From NCBI GenBank assembly GCA_944325215.1, contig CALUZC010000002.1, forward strand, positions 1-64,000: a stretch of DNA of 64,000 bases, given 5' to 3'. The notes under the pieces are model-generated. The model was not told the origin of the DNA and searched no databases. It saw only the letters and a list, made by a program, of their open reading frames with translations. Both the position numbers and the translations under genes were made by a program. The stretch comes from an uncultured Mucispirillum sp. GTDB taxonomy: Bacteria; Chrysiogenota; Deferribacteres; Deferribacterales; Mucispirillaceae. This document shows positions 53,400 through 63,379 of the stretch, piece after piece (the stretch's first letter is position 1; every line of letters begins with the position of its first letter).

Positions 53400-55661
53400 T
53401 TAGTATTTAAGCTCCAAATCACATAAATAATAATAAAGCTGACCTAAAGCAATACCTGCATCATTAGCAGGAACTTTTTTGTGTATTAAGACATTAAAAC
53501 CATTATTTACAAGTAAGTTATATATTTTACTGCTTAAAAATATATTCTGCATAACCCCGCCTGATAATGCAACTGTGCAAATATTATATTTTTCCTTTAA
53601 ATGCATGCAGATATTGTATATAACTTTTGCAAATCCGTTATGAAATTTTGTAGATATTATTCTTATATCTGTATTATTTAAAATATCATCAAGCATCTCT
53701 TGTAGCATATTATATAATTTTATTTCATTTTCTTCGAATATAAAATTATATTCTTCTTCACATTCTCCATATGTTAAATTCTCTAAAAGAATTGCCAGTT
53801 CCCCTTCGTATTCATTGCTTCTTTTTCGTAATATAAGCGAACCCATTGCTTCAAAAAGCCTGCCTGCTGCACTTGTATCTATGGAGTTTACTTTATTATC
53901 TACAGCTGATTTTATTAAAGATATTTCCTGCTCTGTGGTATAATCATTTTCAAGTAATAAAGGTTTTATTTTTTCAAGCAGATTATTAGAGTGCAAATAT
54001 GATATCACCATTCTAACTGGATTTTTTGCAGCAGAATCAAGCCCCGGCTGTATATGGTTTTCAATATGAGCATAGCGAGTAATAATATTATCCTGCTTTA
54101 TAAATATTTCTCCACCCCAGCCCTTATTATCAAGCCCTAAACCAAAACCGTCCATCACTACACCTATGGCATTATCATAATAAGAATTTTCTGCTAAATT
54201 AGAAGCAAAATGAGCTGCATGGTGCTGAACTTTATATATTTTTTTATATTTTTTTTCTGCAAAAAGTGAGCTTCTATACTGACTGTGGTAATCTATTATT
54301 GCAGTATCTGAATTAATATTAAATAAAGATTTCATGTTGTTGTGAACTTCTTCATACATTTCTTCTGTTTCAATATTATCTAAATCACCAATATACTGGC
54401 TTAAAAACCCATAACCGCCTTTATAAAAAAGAAGAGAGCTTTTAAGGTTTGCTCCACTTGCAAAAAGTTCTTCATCTTTATATTTTCTTAATGCAACAGG
54501 ATAAGGTGCAAACCCTCTTGCACGCCTTAAAAGTGTATATCCATAATCTGCTGTTATACATACACTATCATCTACTCTCTGGTAAATTTCTCTGTTATGA
54601 TGCAAAAATACATCTGTAAAATTTTTTAAATTAGTTTCTGCTTCATGTTCATCTTTTGCAATAGGTTCATCTTTATAATTACCACTTGTTGCCACAATAA
54701 ATTTTGTTTTCATAAACTGAAATAAAGTAATATGTAGTGGAGTATATGCTACCATAACCCCTATTTTATTAGAGTTAGGTGATATAAGATTTGAAAACGG
54801 TCTTCTAAACCATTCAAATATAACAATAGGGCTTTCAGGTTGTCTTAATATTTTTTCCACTTCATTTGGAACTACTGCATACCGTTTTATTGTTTCTATA
54901 TTTTCTGCCATTATGGCAAATGGTTTTGTATTTCTTTTTTTATACTTTCTTAATTTTAAAACAGGTTCATTTTGTTCTGCACTGCATATTAAATGATAGC
55001 CACCAAGCCCTTTTACTGCTGCTATACCGCCATTATCAATATGTTCTGCTAACTTTTTAAAGGATTCTTCCTGATTTTCAATAATTTTACCCTTATAGTT
55101 TAAGTAAACTTTTGGACCACAGTCAATACATGCAATAGGCTCTGCATGAAATCTTCTATCTTTACTATTTTCATATTCATGCATACATTCACTACACATA
55201 TTAAATGATTTCATGGTAGTATTACACCTATCGTATGGCAAATGCTCTATAATGGAATATCTTGGACCACAGTTTGTGCAGTTTGTAAATGGATAAAAAA
55301 AACGACGCTCTGATATATCTAAAATTTCTGCCCTGCATTCATCACATATTGCCATATCTGGTGGAATTAATGTTATACCACCTGTATCTTTAGATGTTTC
55401 TATTTTAAAATCATTAAAATCAATGTGGGGTATATCTTGAACTTGAATATCTACAATATGGGATAGTGATGGGGATTTTGTTTTTATTAGCTGAATAAAC
55501 TTTGTAAGTTCTTCGTCCCACAGGTTAGCTTTTATTACTACACCATTACTGGTATTAATAACACTACCCTTTATTTGCAGGCTGTCTGCTAAATTTTTTA
55601 TAAAAGGTCTAAATCCTACACCCTGCACTATTCCTTGTATTCTTATCTCTCGTGTAATCAT
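53400..55661 (-). CDS. hypF: Carbamoyltransferase HypF
   Basis: 753 aa. Makes the thiocarbamate on HypE for the cyanide ligands of [NiFe] hydrogenase. N-terminal acylphosphatase domain (GIVQGVGFRPFIKNLA), two Cys4 zinc fingers (CDEC..CTNC and CSEC..CIDC), a YrdC-like domain (AAVKGLGGYHL) and a Kae1-like domain with HHAAH and VMDGFG. Full length. No other hyp genes are in the window. Confidence 0.96.
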   Translation of the reverse strand: MITREIRIQGIVQGVGFRPFIKNLADSLQIKGSVINTSNGVVIKANLWDEELTKFIQLIKTKSPSLSHIVDIQVQDIPHIDFNDFKIETSKDTGGITLIPPDMAICDECRAEILDISERRFFYPFTNCTNCGPRYSIIEHLPYDRCNTTMKSFNMCSECMHEYENSKDRRFHAEPIACIDCGPKVYLNYKGKIIENQEESFKKLAEHIDNGGIAAVKGLGGYHLICSAEQNEPVLKLRKYKKRNTKPFAIMAENIETIKRYAVVPNEVEKILRQPESPIVIFEWFRRPFSNLISPNSNKIGVMVAYTPLHITLFQFMKTKFIVATSGNYKDEPIAKDEHEAETNLKNFTDVFLHHNREIYQRVDDSVCITADYGYTLLRRARGFAPYPVALRKYKDEELFASGANLKSSLLFYKGGYGFLSQYIGDLDNIETEEMYEEVHNNMKSLFNINSDTAIIDYHSQYRSSLFAEKKYKKIYKVQHHAAHFASNLAENSYYDNAIGVVMDGFGLGLDNKGWGGEIFIKQDNIITRYAHIENHIQPGLDSAAKNPVRMVISYLHSNNLLEKIKPLLLENDYTTEQEISLIKSAVDNKVNSIDTSAAGRLFEAMGSLILRKRSNEYEGELAILLENLTYGECEEEYNFIFEENEIKLYNMLQEMLDDILNNTDIRIISTKFHNGFAKVIYNICMHLKEKYNICTVALSGGVMQNIFLSSKIYNLLVNNGFNVLIHKKVPANDAGIALGQLYYYLCDLELKY

Positions 55662-55696
55662 AAATAAAACCTATAACAAATTAATACAGTTAGTTA

Positions 55697-57187
55697 TTAT
55701 TTTTTCCAAAACCATGGGCTAAATATAACAAGCACTGTAAAAAGCTCTAAACGTCCTATAATCATAGATACAAATAAAGTAACTTTTGCAAAATCTGGTA
55801 AAAATCCATAGTTGCCAGCAGGTCCTACTGCTCCAAAACCGGGGCCAGTTGTCCCTAGTGCTCCAAGCATGGCTGATATACTTTCAAATGGAGTAAGAGC
55901 ACCACTTAATGCAACAATAAATGCACCAACAAATAATGTTGTAAAATATACAATTACAAAACCCATAACAATGATTACAACACTATTTGAAATCGGTCTG
56001 TTATTTATACGCATTGTAAAAACACCTTTTGGATGTATTAAAGATTTTATGTTTATAACTGCCTGCTTAAACATTATTATGTGGCGTATAACTTTTATGC
56101 CGCCTGATGTAGAACCAGACGAGCCACCTATAAAAAACATTAAAAATATTAAAATTTGAGCAGCAGGGTTCCATATATTATAATCTGCTGTGGCAAAACC
56201 TGTAGTGCTTATAATTGATACTACTTGAAATGTTCCAAACCTAAAGGCATCATATAATGATGTGTGAACATTACCATGTATATCTTTAAACCCTTCTGGT
56301 TCAAAATATAAAAGTAATGATACAATAGTGGAAATAACAATTATAATAAGAGTAAATACGCGTATTTCTGAATCATAAAAAAAACTTTTTAAATTACCTT
56401 TTAATGCTTTTATTAATACTAAAAAGTTTAAAGAGCCAATATACATAAACCCTATTATTATCCAGTCTATATAAGCTGACTGAAAATATCCTACTGATGT
56501 ATTTTTATTGGAAAAACCACCTGTTGCTATGGCACTTGATGCATGAGTAAAAGCATCTAAATAGTTCATACCACCATGGTGAAGCAATGCTACACCTATT
56601 ATATTTAATATAAGATAAAGTATCCATATATATTTAGCCGTTTGAGTTATACGTGGAGTCAACTTTTCCTTGGTTACACCAGTTGTTTCTGCCTGCATTA
56701 AATGTGTGCCGCCAATACCTAAAAGTGGTAATATGGCAACAGATAATACCACTATCCCACCACCACCTATCCAGTGGGTTAATGCACGCCATAAAAGTAT
56801 CGATGATGGCAGACTTTCGATATCTGTTAATATTGATGCTCCCACCGTAGTAAAACCAGAAACAGATTCAAATAAAGCATCTACAATCTTTGGAATTGAG
56901 CCAGATAAATAATAAGGCACTGCCCCTATAAAGCACGTAAATATCCATACTAATACCACTAATACAAAACCACTTCTTATGGTAATTATCTTTTTCTCAC
57001 GGCTTTTTGAAAACATACCCATTATAATTGATAAAACTATTGCAAAAGCTGTTGATTGAAAAAACGATACCGCTGCTTCCCGCTCATGATTAAGTAAACC
57101 ATAAACTCCACATAAAACCATTAAGACACTTAAAAGTAGATTTATAAATATAATAGGTCGCAGTATTAATCGCAGCTGATGTATCAT
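55697..57187 (-). CDS. trkH: TrkH potassium channel subunit
   Basis: 496 aa polytopic membrane protein. Four selectivity-filter loops can be seen (SGFTTVGAS, SAIATGGFS, STTGFATADY, GTTGPGFG). Its start overlaps the trkA stop by 4 bp. With TrkA it forms the Trk K+ uptake system. Confidence 0.95.
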   Translation of the reverse strand: MIHQLRLILRPIIFINLLLSVLMVLCGVYGLLNHEREAAVSFFQSTAFAIVLSIIMGMFSKSREKKIITIRSGFVLVVLVWIFTCFIGAVPYYLSGSIPKIVDALFESVSGFTTVGASILTDIESLPSSILLWRALTHWIGGGGIVVLSVAILPLLGIGGTHLMQAETTGVTKEKLTPRITQTAKYIWILYLILNIIGVALLHHGGMNYLDAFTHASSAIATGGFSNKNTSVGYFQSAYIDWIIIGFMYIGSLNFLVLIKALKGNLKSFFYDSEIRVFTLIIIVISTIVSLLLYFEPEGFKDIHGNVHTSLYDAFRFGTFQVVSIISTTGFATADYNIWNPAAQILIFLMFFIGGSSGSTSGGIKVIRHIIMFKQAVINIKSLIHPKGVFTMRINNRPISNSVVIIVMGFVIVYFTTLFVGAFIVALSGALTPFESISAMLGALGTTGPGFGAVGPAGNYGFLPDFAKVTLFVSMIIGRLELFTVLVIFSPWFWKK

Positions 57188-58527
57188 TTATTTATTAATG
57201 CCTCCAGCTCACTAATAACATCATGGGCTACAAACGCTATAATACTGTCCCCCTCATCTATAACAAATGAACCATCAGGTATAATAGTCTTTCTATTACG
57301 TTTAATCGTAATGATAAGACAGCCCTCTGGAAGTTTTAACTCCATTAACTTCTTACCGATTATTTTTTTATTTTTAGTTACTATAAACTCTATGGCTTCT
57401 GCCTGCCCCTCAAAAATTGTATATACATTTTTAATATTACCTTTGCGGATAAATTTTAATATAGCATCTACAGAACTCATCTTTGCACTGATACAAGAAT
57501 CTATCCCTAAATTAGAAGCAAGGCTTATGTAATTTAATTTATCTATTAAAGCTACTGCTCTTTTAACACCCTTGCCCTTAGCATAGACACCTGCAAGAAT
57601 ATTTAATTCTTCACTTTGGGTAGTAGTAATAATAGCATCAGTATAAGCTATATTTTCTTCCTCAAAAACATCTCTATCAGATATATTGCCATTAATTACT
57701 GTAGCTTCAGGGTAAAGTGCTGATAATTCTTTGCATCTTTCATAGTCTTTCTCTATTATACGAACGTCCTTACCGTCCTCAATAAGCATGCCTGCCACAT
57801 GTTTACCTATTAATCCACCACCTACAAGCACTATACGTTTTAATTTATCAACAGTCATTCCTGCCCGTGCTAATATCTTATTAAAGGATTTACCCAAAGC
57901 TGCTATATATATATGGTCGCCTGTAAGGATTTGGAAATCACCATGTGGAATATATAACTGCTCCTGACGTAATACACCTGCAATTATAAATTTCTGGTCT
58001 ATTATAGAGCGTATATCTTTTACTAATACACCATTAAATACACTATCTTCTTTAACTAAAAAATCGCGTAATTGTGCGTTTGTTCCTTGAAATGCAAAAA
58101 TACCACTTGTAGCACCATGAAGCACTGTCTGCACTATATCAAATGCTGCCTCTATCTCTGGATTAACAAGATAATCTATACCAATAGCTGCATTCTTTAA
58201 AAGACCTTTTCGCATATAGTCCACATTTCTAACACGTGCTATCTTCACAGGTGTATCAAATGTAGAGCCTGCCACAAAACATGATATCATATTAACTTCA
58301 TCTATACTTGTAGCAGCAATAAAAATATCTGCTTTAGATGCTCCTGCCTGCTTTAAAACATCTACATTTGAACCTTCTCCAGTTATAACAAGACAATCAA
58401 GCATACTTGATGCTCTTGCTGCACTCTCTGGATCTTTCTCTATTATAACTACATCTTTTTGCTCTGCAACAAGCTGTGATGCAATATGAGTACCAACCTC
58501 ACCTGCACCAACAATTACAATATTCAT
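57184..58527 (-). CDS. trkA: TrkA regulatory subunit of Trk K+ uptake
   Basis: 447 aa. Two RCK units, each with an NAD-binding glycine motif (VGAGEVGTHIA at the start; VGGGLIGKHVA near 237) and a TrkA-C domain. It gates TrkH in response to nucleotides. Confidence 0.95.
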   Translation of the reverse strand: MNIVIVGAGEVGTHIASQLVAEQKDVVIIEKDPESAARASSMLDCLVITGEGSNVDVLKQAGASKADIFIAATSIDEVNMISCFVAGSTFDTPVKIARVRNVDYMRKGLLKNAAIGIDYLVNPEIEAAFDIVQTVLHGATSGIFAFQGTNAQLRDFLVKEDSVFNGVLVKDIRSIIDQKFIIAGVLRQEQLYIPHGDFQILTGDHIYIAALGKSFNKILARAGMTVDKLKRIVLVGGGLIGKHVAGMLIEDGKDVRIIEKDYERCKELSALYPEATVINGNISDRDVFEEENIAYTDAIITTTQSEELNILAGVYAKGKGVKRAVALIDKLNYISLASNLGIDSCISAKMSSVDAILKFIRKGNIKNVYTIFEGQAEAIEFIVTKNKKIIGKKLMELKLPEGCLIITIKRNRKTIIPDGSFVIDEGDSIIAFVAHDVISELEALINK

Positions 58528-58543
58528 TTTTTATCCTTCTCTC

Positions 58544-60151
58544 CTACCGTTCACTTATGCTCACATACTGCTTAAATACCCAGCCAGTTAAAGTAGGGGA
58601 AAGTCGTATTTGTACCCATTCAGTATTTTCTTGGATATATTCATATTTCTGTCCCATTTTTGCAGCAGCAACTCTTGTTGATTCTAAACTTGGAGCAGCA
58701 CGAACATTTAATGAGTTAGCTAAAATATAAACATCTTTTGCTACTTGTGCTGGTTCAACTGCTGGAAATGGTGCCACCTGCTCAACAGGTGCTTGAGCAA
58801 CAGGTGTTTCAATAACTGGTGAAGGTGTTGGAGTTATTATAGCTGGATTAACTGGAGCAGGGGCTGGAGCAGCTGTTTCAGGGATCTGCATATTATATTC
58901 TGGTATTTGCACTGTATTGTTTTGAGCAGTTTGATTTTGCCCTTGTGGCTGGCTTATAAATGGGTCTGCTGGAATTTGAGCTGTATTATTAGATGCTGTT
59001 TCCATATTACCATTATCTGCAATTTGCTCAGTAGTCATATTTTGGTCATAATTATTTACATTATTTTCTGTATATTCATTAATACCAGTATTACTATCTG
59101 CATATCCATTGGTATTATTATTTTCTATTGTATTTATAGTTTCCCTGCTCTCTTCTTCATCATTCATACTATTTTCTACTGGAGCAGTATTTTCTACTAC
59201 ATACACCTGTTTTGGTTCATTTGTTCCCTGTAAGATTTTATCAACACCAAGATAGCCTACTAGTATAGCAAGAACACCAATAACAGCAATAATTGCCGCT
59301 GGTTTTGCTTTTATATTAGGGCGTTTTCTACCTGCTTCTATTACATGGTTAATACTTGCAATAGCGCTGCGTAAATGTTCCTCTGTAATTGTATGAGAAT
59401 CATCTAAAAAGGCAGCAATTATTGTTCTATCCATTAAAGTATTTATTAAACGTGGGTTACCTCGTGTAATTTTTGCAATCCTTCTAATAACTCCTCTTTG
59501 GATTTTAATATGACCTTTGCCTGCCTTATCAAGATGAGAATATATATAATCTTTTATATCTTCCTCTTTAATATTATAAAGCTTAACATATAAAGTTACA
59601 CGCTGTTTTAACTGCCTTAAACTTTCATCATTTAATTTGCTGTCAAGCTCTGGCTGCCCTGATAATATTATTTTTAAAAGCTTATCTTTTTCTGTTTCTA
59701 AGTTGGATAATAAACGCAGTTCTTCCAATGTTTCATTTGGTAAGTTTTGAGCCTCATCAATAATAATTACTGCTTTCTTACCTTGTGAGCCAATATCTAT
59801 TAAAAAATCCCTTAAACGTGCAAAAAGAGCATTTTTTGTAAGAGTTTTATCCACATGGATATCAAAATCTTCCAATATGGCCATAAAAAGTTCTTCTGGT
59901 GTAAGGTTAGGAAATAAAATATAGGCTGAAACTATATTTGTTGGCAGTTCATTTATAAATTTTTTAATTGTTATAGTCTTACCAGTTCCCGGCTCACCTG
60001 TAAGCACTGCAAAAGGCTCATCAGAATGAATAAGGTATGTTAAAGTGTCTAATGCCTCTAGATGCATTTTTGTTGGATAGTAAAAATCCACATCAGGTGT
60101 TCTTTTAAATGGGTCCTGATAAAATCCAAAAAACTCTGTAGATGTTCTCAT
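58544..60151 (-). CDS. ExeA-like AAA ATPase with SH3 domain
   Basis: 535 aa. The N-terminal AAA domain has TGEPGTGKT (about 51-59) and IIIDEAQNLP, as in ExeA/MSHA-biogenesis ATPases. A membrane helix follows at about 283-302, then a Pro/Asn/Gln/Thr-rich linker and a C-terminal bacterial SH3 domain (LNVRAAPSLES..GWVFKQYV) likely to bind peptidoglycan. This layout suggests assembly of a secretin or other envelope machine. Confidence 0.88.
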   Translation of the reverse strand: MRTSTEFFGFYQDPFKRTPDVDFYYPTKMHLEALDTLTYLIHSDEPFAVLTGEPGTGKTITIKKFINELPTNIVSAYILFPNLTPEELFMAILEDFDIHVDKTLTKNALFARLRDFLIDIGSQGKKAVIIIDEAQNLPNETLEELRLLSNLETEKDKLLKIILSGQPELDSKLNDESLRQLKQRVTLYVKLYNIKEEDIKDYIYSHLDKAGKGHIKIQRGVIRRIAKITRGNPRLINTLMDRTIIAAFLDDSHTITEEHLRSAIASINHVIEAGRKRPNIKAKPAAIIAVIGVLAILVGYLGVDKILQGTNEPKQVYVVENTAPVENSMNDEEESRETINTIENNNTNGYADSNTGINEYTENNVNNYDQNMTTEQIADNGNMETASNNTAQIPADPFISQPQGQNQTAQNNTVQIPEYNMQIPETAAPAPAPVNPAIITPTPSPVIETPVAQAPVEQVAPFPAVEPAQVAKDVYILANSLNVRAAPSLESTRVAAAKMGQKYEYIQENTEWVQIRLSPTLTGWVFKQYVSISER

Positions 60152-60198
60152 ATTTTTATTAATGCCTCATATGTGTAATTTATATTTTACCCTATATA

Positions 60199-61740
60199 CT
60201 AATTTGCTGTATTTTGTATAGGTTTATTTACTATTTCTCTTTCATACTCGTTGAATGTAAATTCAACTCTAGTCATCTCTGCTTTAATGCTTCTTGCAAT
60301 ACCTAAAATTTTTAATTCCACTCCAGGATATATTGTATCTTCCACCGAAATTTTAGGTGCATCACAAACTGATTTTGCAATTAAATCATTATATTTTTTT
60401 TCAAGTAAAGGAAGCCTTCTTTTAAAACTTTCTGCACTATCTATAAGTATTTTTACTTTAGGGTTATTCTGTATTTTAGGATCTGCAATATTTAATTTAG
60501 AAAGCGACTCGCTTATTCTTCCAATAGATTCACTAAGCTGAGTAATCTCCACCTTTACTTTTTCTGCCTTTGCCTGTAAAAGTGGTGAATAACCAAGAGA
60601 AACTTCCATTTTACCAGAACTTTTAGAACCTATTTGAGAAACTCTAATAGTAGAAAATGCCTTTATAACACCACCACTTATTATGGCATCTTTACCTGTT
60701 GCCACAATAGAATGAGCTTCTACCGTAGAATTAAAGCAGTATTTTTCAATAGAAAGCTCGCCCCCTGTTGAAATACGTGCATTCTCACAGTAACCTATTG
60801 ATATATTACCACCTGCTTTCACATAACCTTTGCTTATTATCCCTTTTATACCACGCCTTATAACAATAGTATTACGGGCTTTAAGCTCTGCATTTTCCAC
60901 TATGCCGTCAACAATTATATCATCTGCATCTATAATAAAACCACTTTGAACATTACCTGTTATATGAATAGTCCCTTCAAAACGAATGTTACCTATACGC
61001 ATATCCACATCGCCATCAACCTGTAAAAGTGGAAATACAGTAACAGTATCACCTGAAACGATAATATGTCCATTATATTTGGAGCGAAACTCTGTCTTTT
61101 CTAAATTTGCATAAACTCCATCTACAACTTCTACCTGCCTGTCCATACCTTCAACAGCCTTTATAACATTGCCAGTAATATCTCTGCCATCTTTTCCTTT
61201 ATCTGCAGGTGTGCGTTTTATAATAAGCTGGTCTTTTTGAACAAATATAAATTTAGTAAACTCTTTATAATCAACTTTACCATTTGGAAGTAATTTTGGC
61301 TTAACATTAGGTCGTTCAAACAAATATTCTATAACAGCATTTTTACCATTAACAGGCGGCGTTCCCTTACATGCCATAACACCTTCAACAATATAGCCTT
61401 CATTTAACTGGTTTACAGCATCATGTAATGCAGCCTCATCAATACAACCATGTGTTACTTTATGCTTTTCTGTAAGCATAAAAACTATCTGCTGCACAGA
61501 GATTTTTTTAGTAGAATTAATAGCAGGATATAATGATACTCTAGCAAATAACATATTATCAGCAACTACAACCCTAACAATAGGATCAATGCTGCGAATA
61601 GTCTTTACTTCAAGTATATAATCCCCATCTCTTGCAGAGGAAGGAAGGACTCTGTATTCTTCGTTTGGTAAGGTATAAACATTACGCGCTGCAAAATCCA
61701 GCTTATGTTTATCCTGTTCTCCAGCAAGCCGAATTGTCAT
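60199..61740 (-). CDS. DUF342/FapA-family protein
   Basis: 513 aa. The middle part is a right-handed beta-helix-like series of strands (GDVDMRIGNIRFEGTIHITG, KGYVKAGGNISIGY) and the C-terminus a coiled coil, as in the FapA (flagellar assembly/polymerase-like) family. ATG 61740 has GGAG upstream; an in-frame TTG is one codon earlier. Function of the family is poorly known. Confidence 0.87.
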   Translation of the reverse strand: MTIRLAGEQDKHKLDFAARNVYTLPNEEYRVLPSSARDGDYILEVKTIRSIDPIVRVVVADNMLFARVSLYPAINSTKKISVQQIVFMLTEKHKVTHGCIDEAALHDAVNQLNEGYIVEGVMACKGTPPVNGKNAVIEYLFERPNVKPKLLPNGKVDYKEFTKFIFVQKDQLIIKRTPADKGKDGRDITGNVIKAVEGMDRQVEVVDGVYANLEKTEFRSKYNGHIIVSGDTVTVFPLLQVDGDVDMRIGNIRFEGTIHITGNVQSGFIIDADDIIVDGIVENAELKARNTIVIRRGIKGIISKGYVKAGGNISIGYCENARISTGGELSIEKYCFNSTVEAHSIVATGKDAIISGGVIKAFSTIRVSQIGSKSSGKMEVSLGYSPLLQAKAEKVKVEITQLSESIGRISESLSKLNIADPKIQNNPKVKILIDSAESFKRRLPLLEKKYNDLIAKSVCDAPKISVEDTIYPGVELKILGIARSIKAEMTRVEFTFNEYEREIVNKPIQNTAN

Positions 61741-61848
61741 CAATGCTCCATAAAATATTATAGTTCAACAATTTATATTAATAAAATTATATAATAAAAG
61801 CAATACTTTTATATATTTTATGGCAAAATATATACTCTTTTCTACTAT

Positions 61849-62766
61849 TTATTCAAAATGTTCATATCCTGATAATATTATACTTTGCATATGTCCATCT
61901 TTTTCAAGAAAAATACCACTGCCTTTTTCTATTCTGCCTATGGGTATTATATCTATATTTAATTTATCTTTTATTAGATTTTTAACAATTTGACTGCTGT
62001 CTTTTTTAGCAGTAAAAAGTAATGCATATTCTTCACCTGATGAGAGTATATAGTCAAGTGAATTAACATTATATTCTTTTAAATAATCTACTGGCAGTTT
62101 ATTATATTCAATAACTGCTTTTTTATGAGAACTTTCTGCAATATTATATAAATCAGTAGAAAGCCCGTCACTTATATCAGTAGCTGAAGTAATAAAGTCT
62201 AATGATGATAAAAAGCTGCCTAGTTTGTCTTCTGCACAAACTTTATAATGTTCATATTTATTAATATTATGATTTTTTATATCTAACTCTTTTTCTAGTG
62301 ATATTTTGCATTTTCCCACAGGGCGTGATAAAAAGATTATATCATTTTCACAGGCACCACTTCGCATTAAAATATTTTTACCTTTGCTGCCAACTACTGT
62401 TAACGATAAAAAAAGACCACTTTTTGATGAAGTAGTATCACCACCTGCAAGAGTAACATTATATTTTTCACACTCTTTTTTCACTAGTGGTATAATTATT
62501 TCTAAAATTTCTTTATGTTCTGCTGCAATGCCTAGAAATACATATTTAGATGTGCCACCCATAGAAGCAATATCGCTTATATTTGCAGTAAAAAGCTTAT
62601 GGATTACATGTTCTAGTGGAGTTGTTTTTAAAAAGTGGACATTTTCCACTAAAATATCTTTTGAAATTAATATATTATCATTGATTAATGCTGCATCATC
62701 GCCTATAAGGTTTTCTGCATTATTAAAAGTATCACCAAGTTTTTTTATAAATTCAAACTCTTTCAT
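61849..62766 (-). CDS. thiL: Thiamine-monophosphate kinase
   Basis: 305 aa. ATP-dependent last step to thiamine diphosphate. GDDAALI, VHF..TTPLEHVIHKLFTANISDIASMGG, GGDTTSSKSGL and SATDISDGLSTDL match the ThiL/PurM fold. It overlaps thiE by 14 bp. Confidence 0.95.
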   Translation of the reverse strand: MKEFEFIKKLGDTFNNAENLIGDDAALINDNILISKDILVENVHFLKTTPLEHVIHKLFTANISDIASMGGTSKYVFLGIAAEHKEILEIIIPLVKKECEKYNVTLAGGDTTSSKSGLFLSLTVVGSKGKNILMRSGACENDIIFLSRPVGKCKISLEKELDIKNHNINKYEHYKVCAEDKLGSFLSSLDFITSATDISDGLSTDLYNIAESSHKKAVIEYNKLPVDYLKEYNVNSLDYILSSGEEYALLFTAKKDSSQIVKNLIKDKLNIDIIPIGRIEKGSGIFLEKDGHMQSIILSGYEHFE

Positions 62767-63379
62767 TAATTATATCCATAAGTTTTACTGCATCTTCATA
62801 TGGTTTTTCTGATGCACATAAATATGAAGAAACTGCTAAGCCTGATACATTTGATAAAAGCACATCTTTTGCATTTTCACTATTAATGCCACCTATGGCA
62901 ACAGCAGGTATATTTAAAGCTTTATTTAATTTATATATTCCTTTTGAACCTAAAATCTGCCTTATATCTTTTTTAGTAGAAGTATTTGTATAAGGACCAA
63001 TGCCAGCATAATCTGCATATTGGTTTGCAATGTTAACATCATCTAAATTATTACAGGAATAGCCTATTATTAAATTTGGATAATTTTCTTTTATTTCTTT
63101 AATATTACCATCATTAATACCTAAATGAAGACCATCAGCATGAGATTTAACTGCAAGCTCAACACTATCATTTATAATAAATAATGCATTATAATCATAA
63201 GTTAATAAACGGATAATTTGTGCGATTTTTAGTTTTTCTTCAAAAGAACTATTTTTATCACGAAGCTGGATAGTAGATACACCTGCTTTTAAAACTTCCT
63301 TTAAAAATTCATCTAAAGGAAGTTTTAACATACTTGTTTCAAGCACAATATATAATTTTAATTTAGAAGCTAAATCCAT
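62753..63379 (-). CDS. thiE: Thiamine-phosphate synthase
   Basis: 208 aa TIM barrel. Joins HMP-PP and thiazole phosphate. STIQLRDKN, FIINDSVELAVKSHADGLHLG, YAGIGPYTNTSTKKD and VAIGGINSENA are family signatures. It overlaps the gene upstream by one base, so thiE and thiL share a transcript. Confidence 0.95.
   Translation of the reverse strand: MDLASKLKLYIVLETSMLKLPLDEFLKEVLKAGVSTIQLRDKNSSFEEKLKIAQIIRLLTYDYNALFIINDSVELAVKSHADGLHLGINDGNIKEIKENYPNLIIGYSCNNLDDVNIANQYADYAGIGPYTNTSTKKDIRQILGSKGIYKLNKALNIPAVAIGGINSENAKDVLLSNVSGLAVSSYLCASEKPYEDAVKLMDIINERV

Noticed and set aside
62306-62812. 168-aa + strand frame
   Set aside because: Antisense to thiL and thiE, which have clear family signatures.
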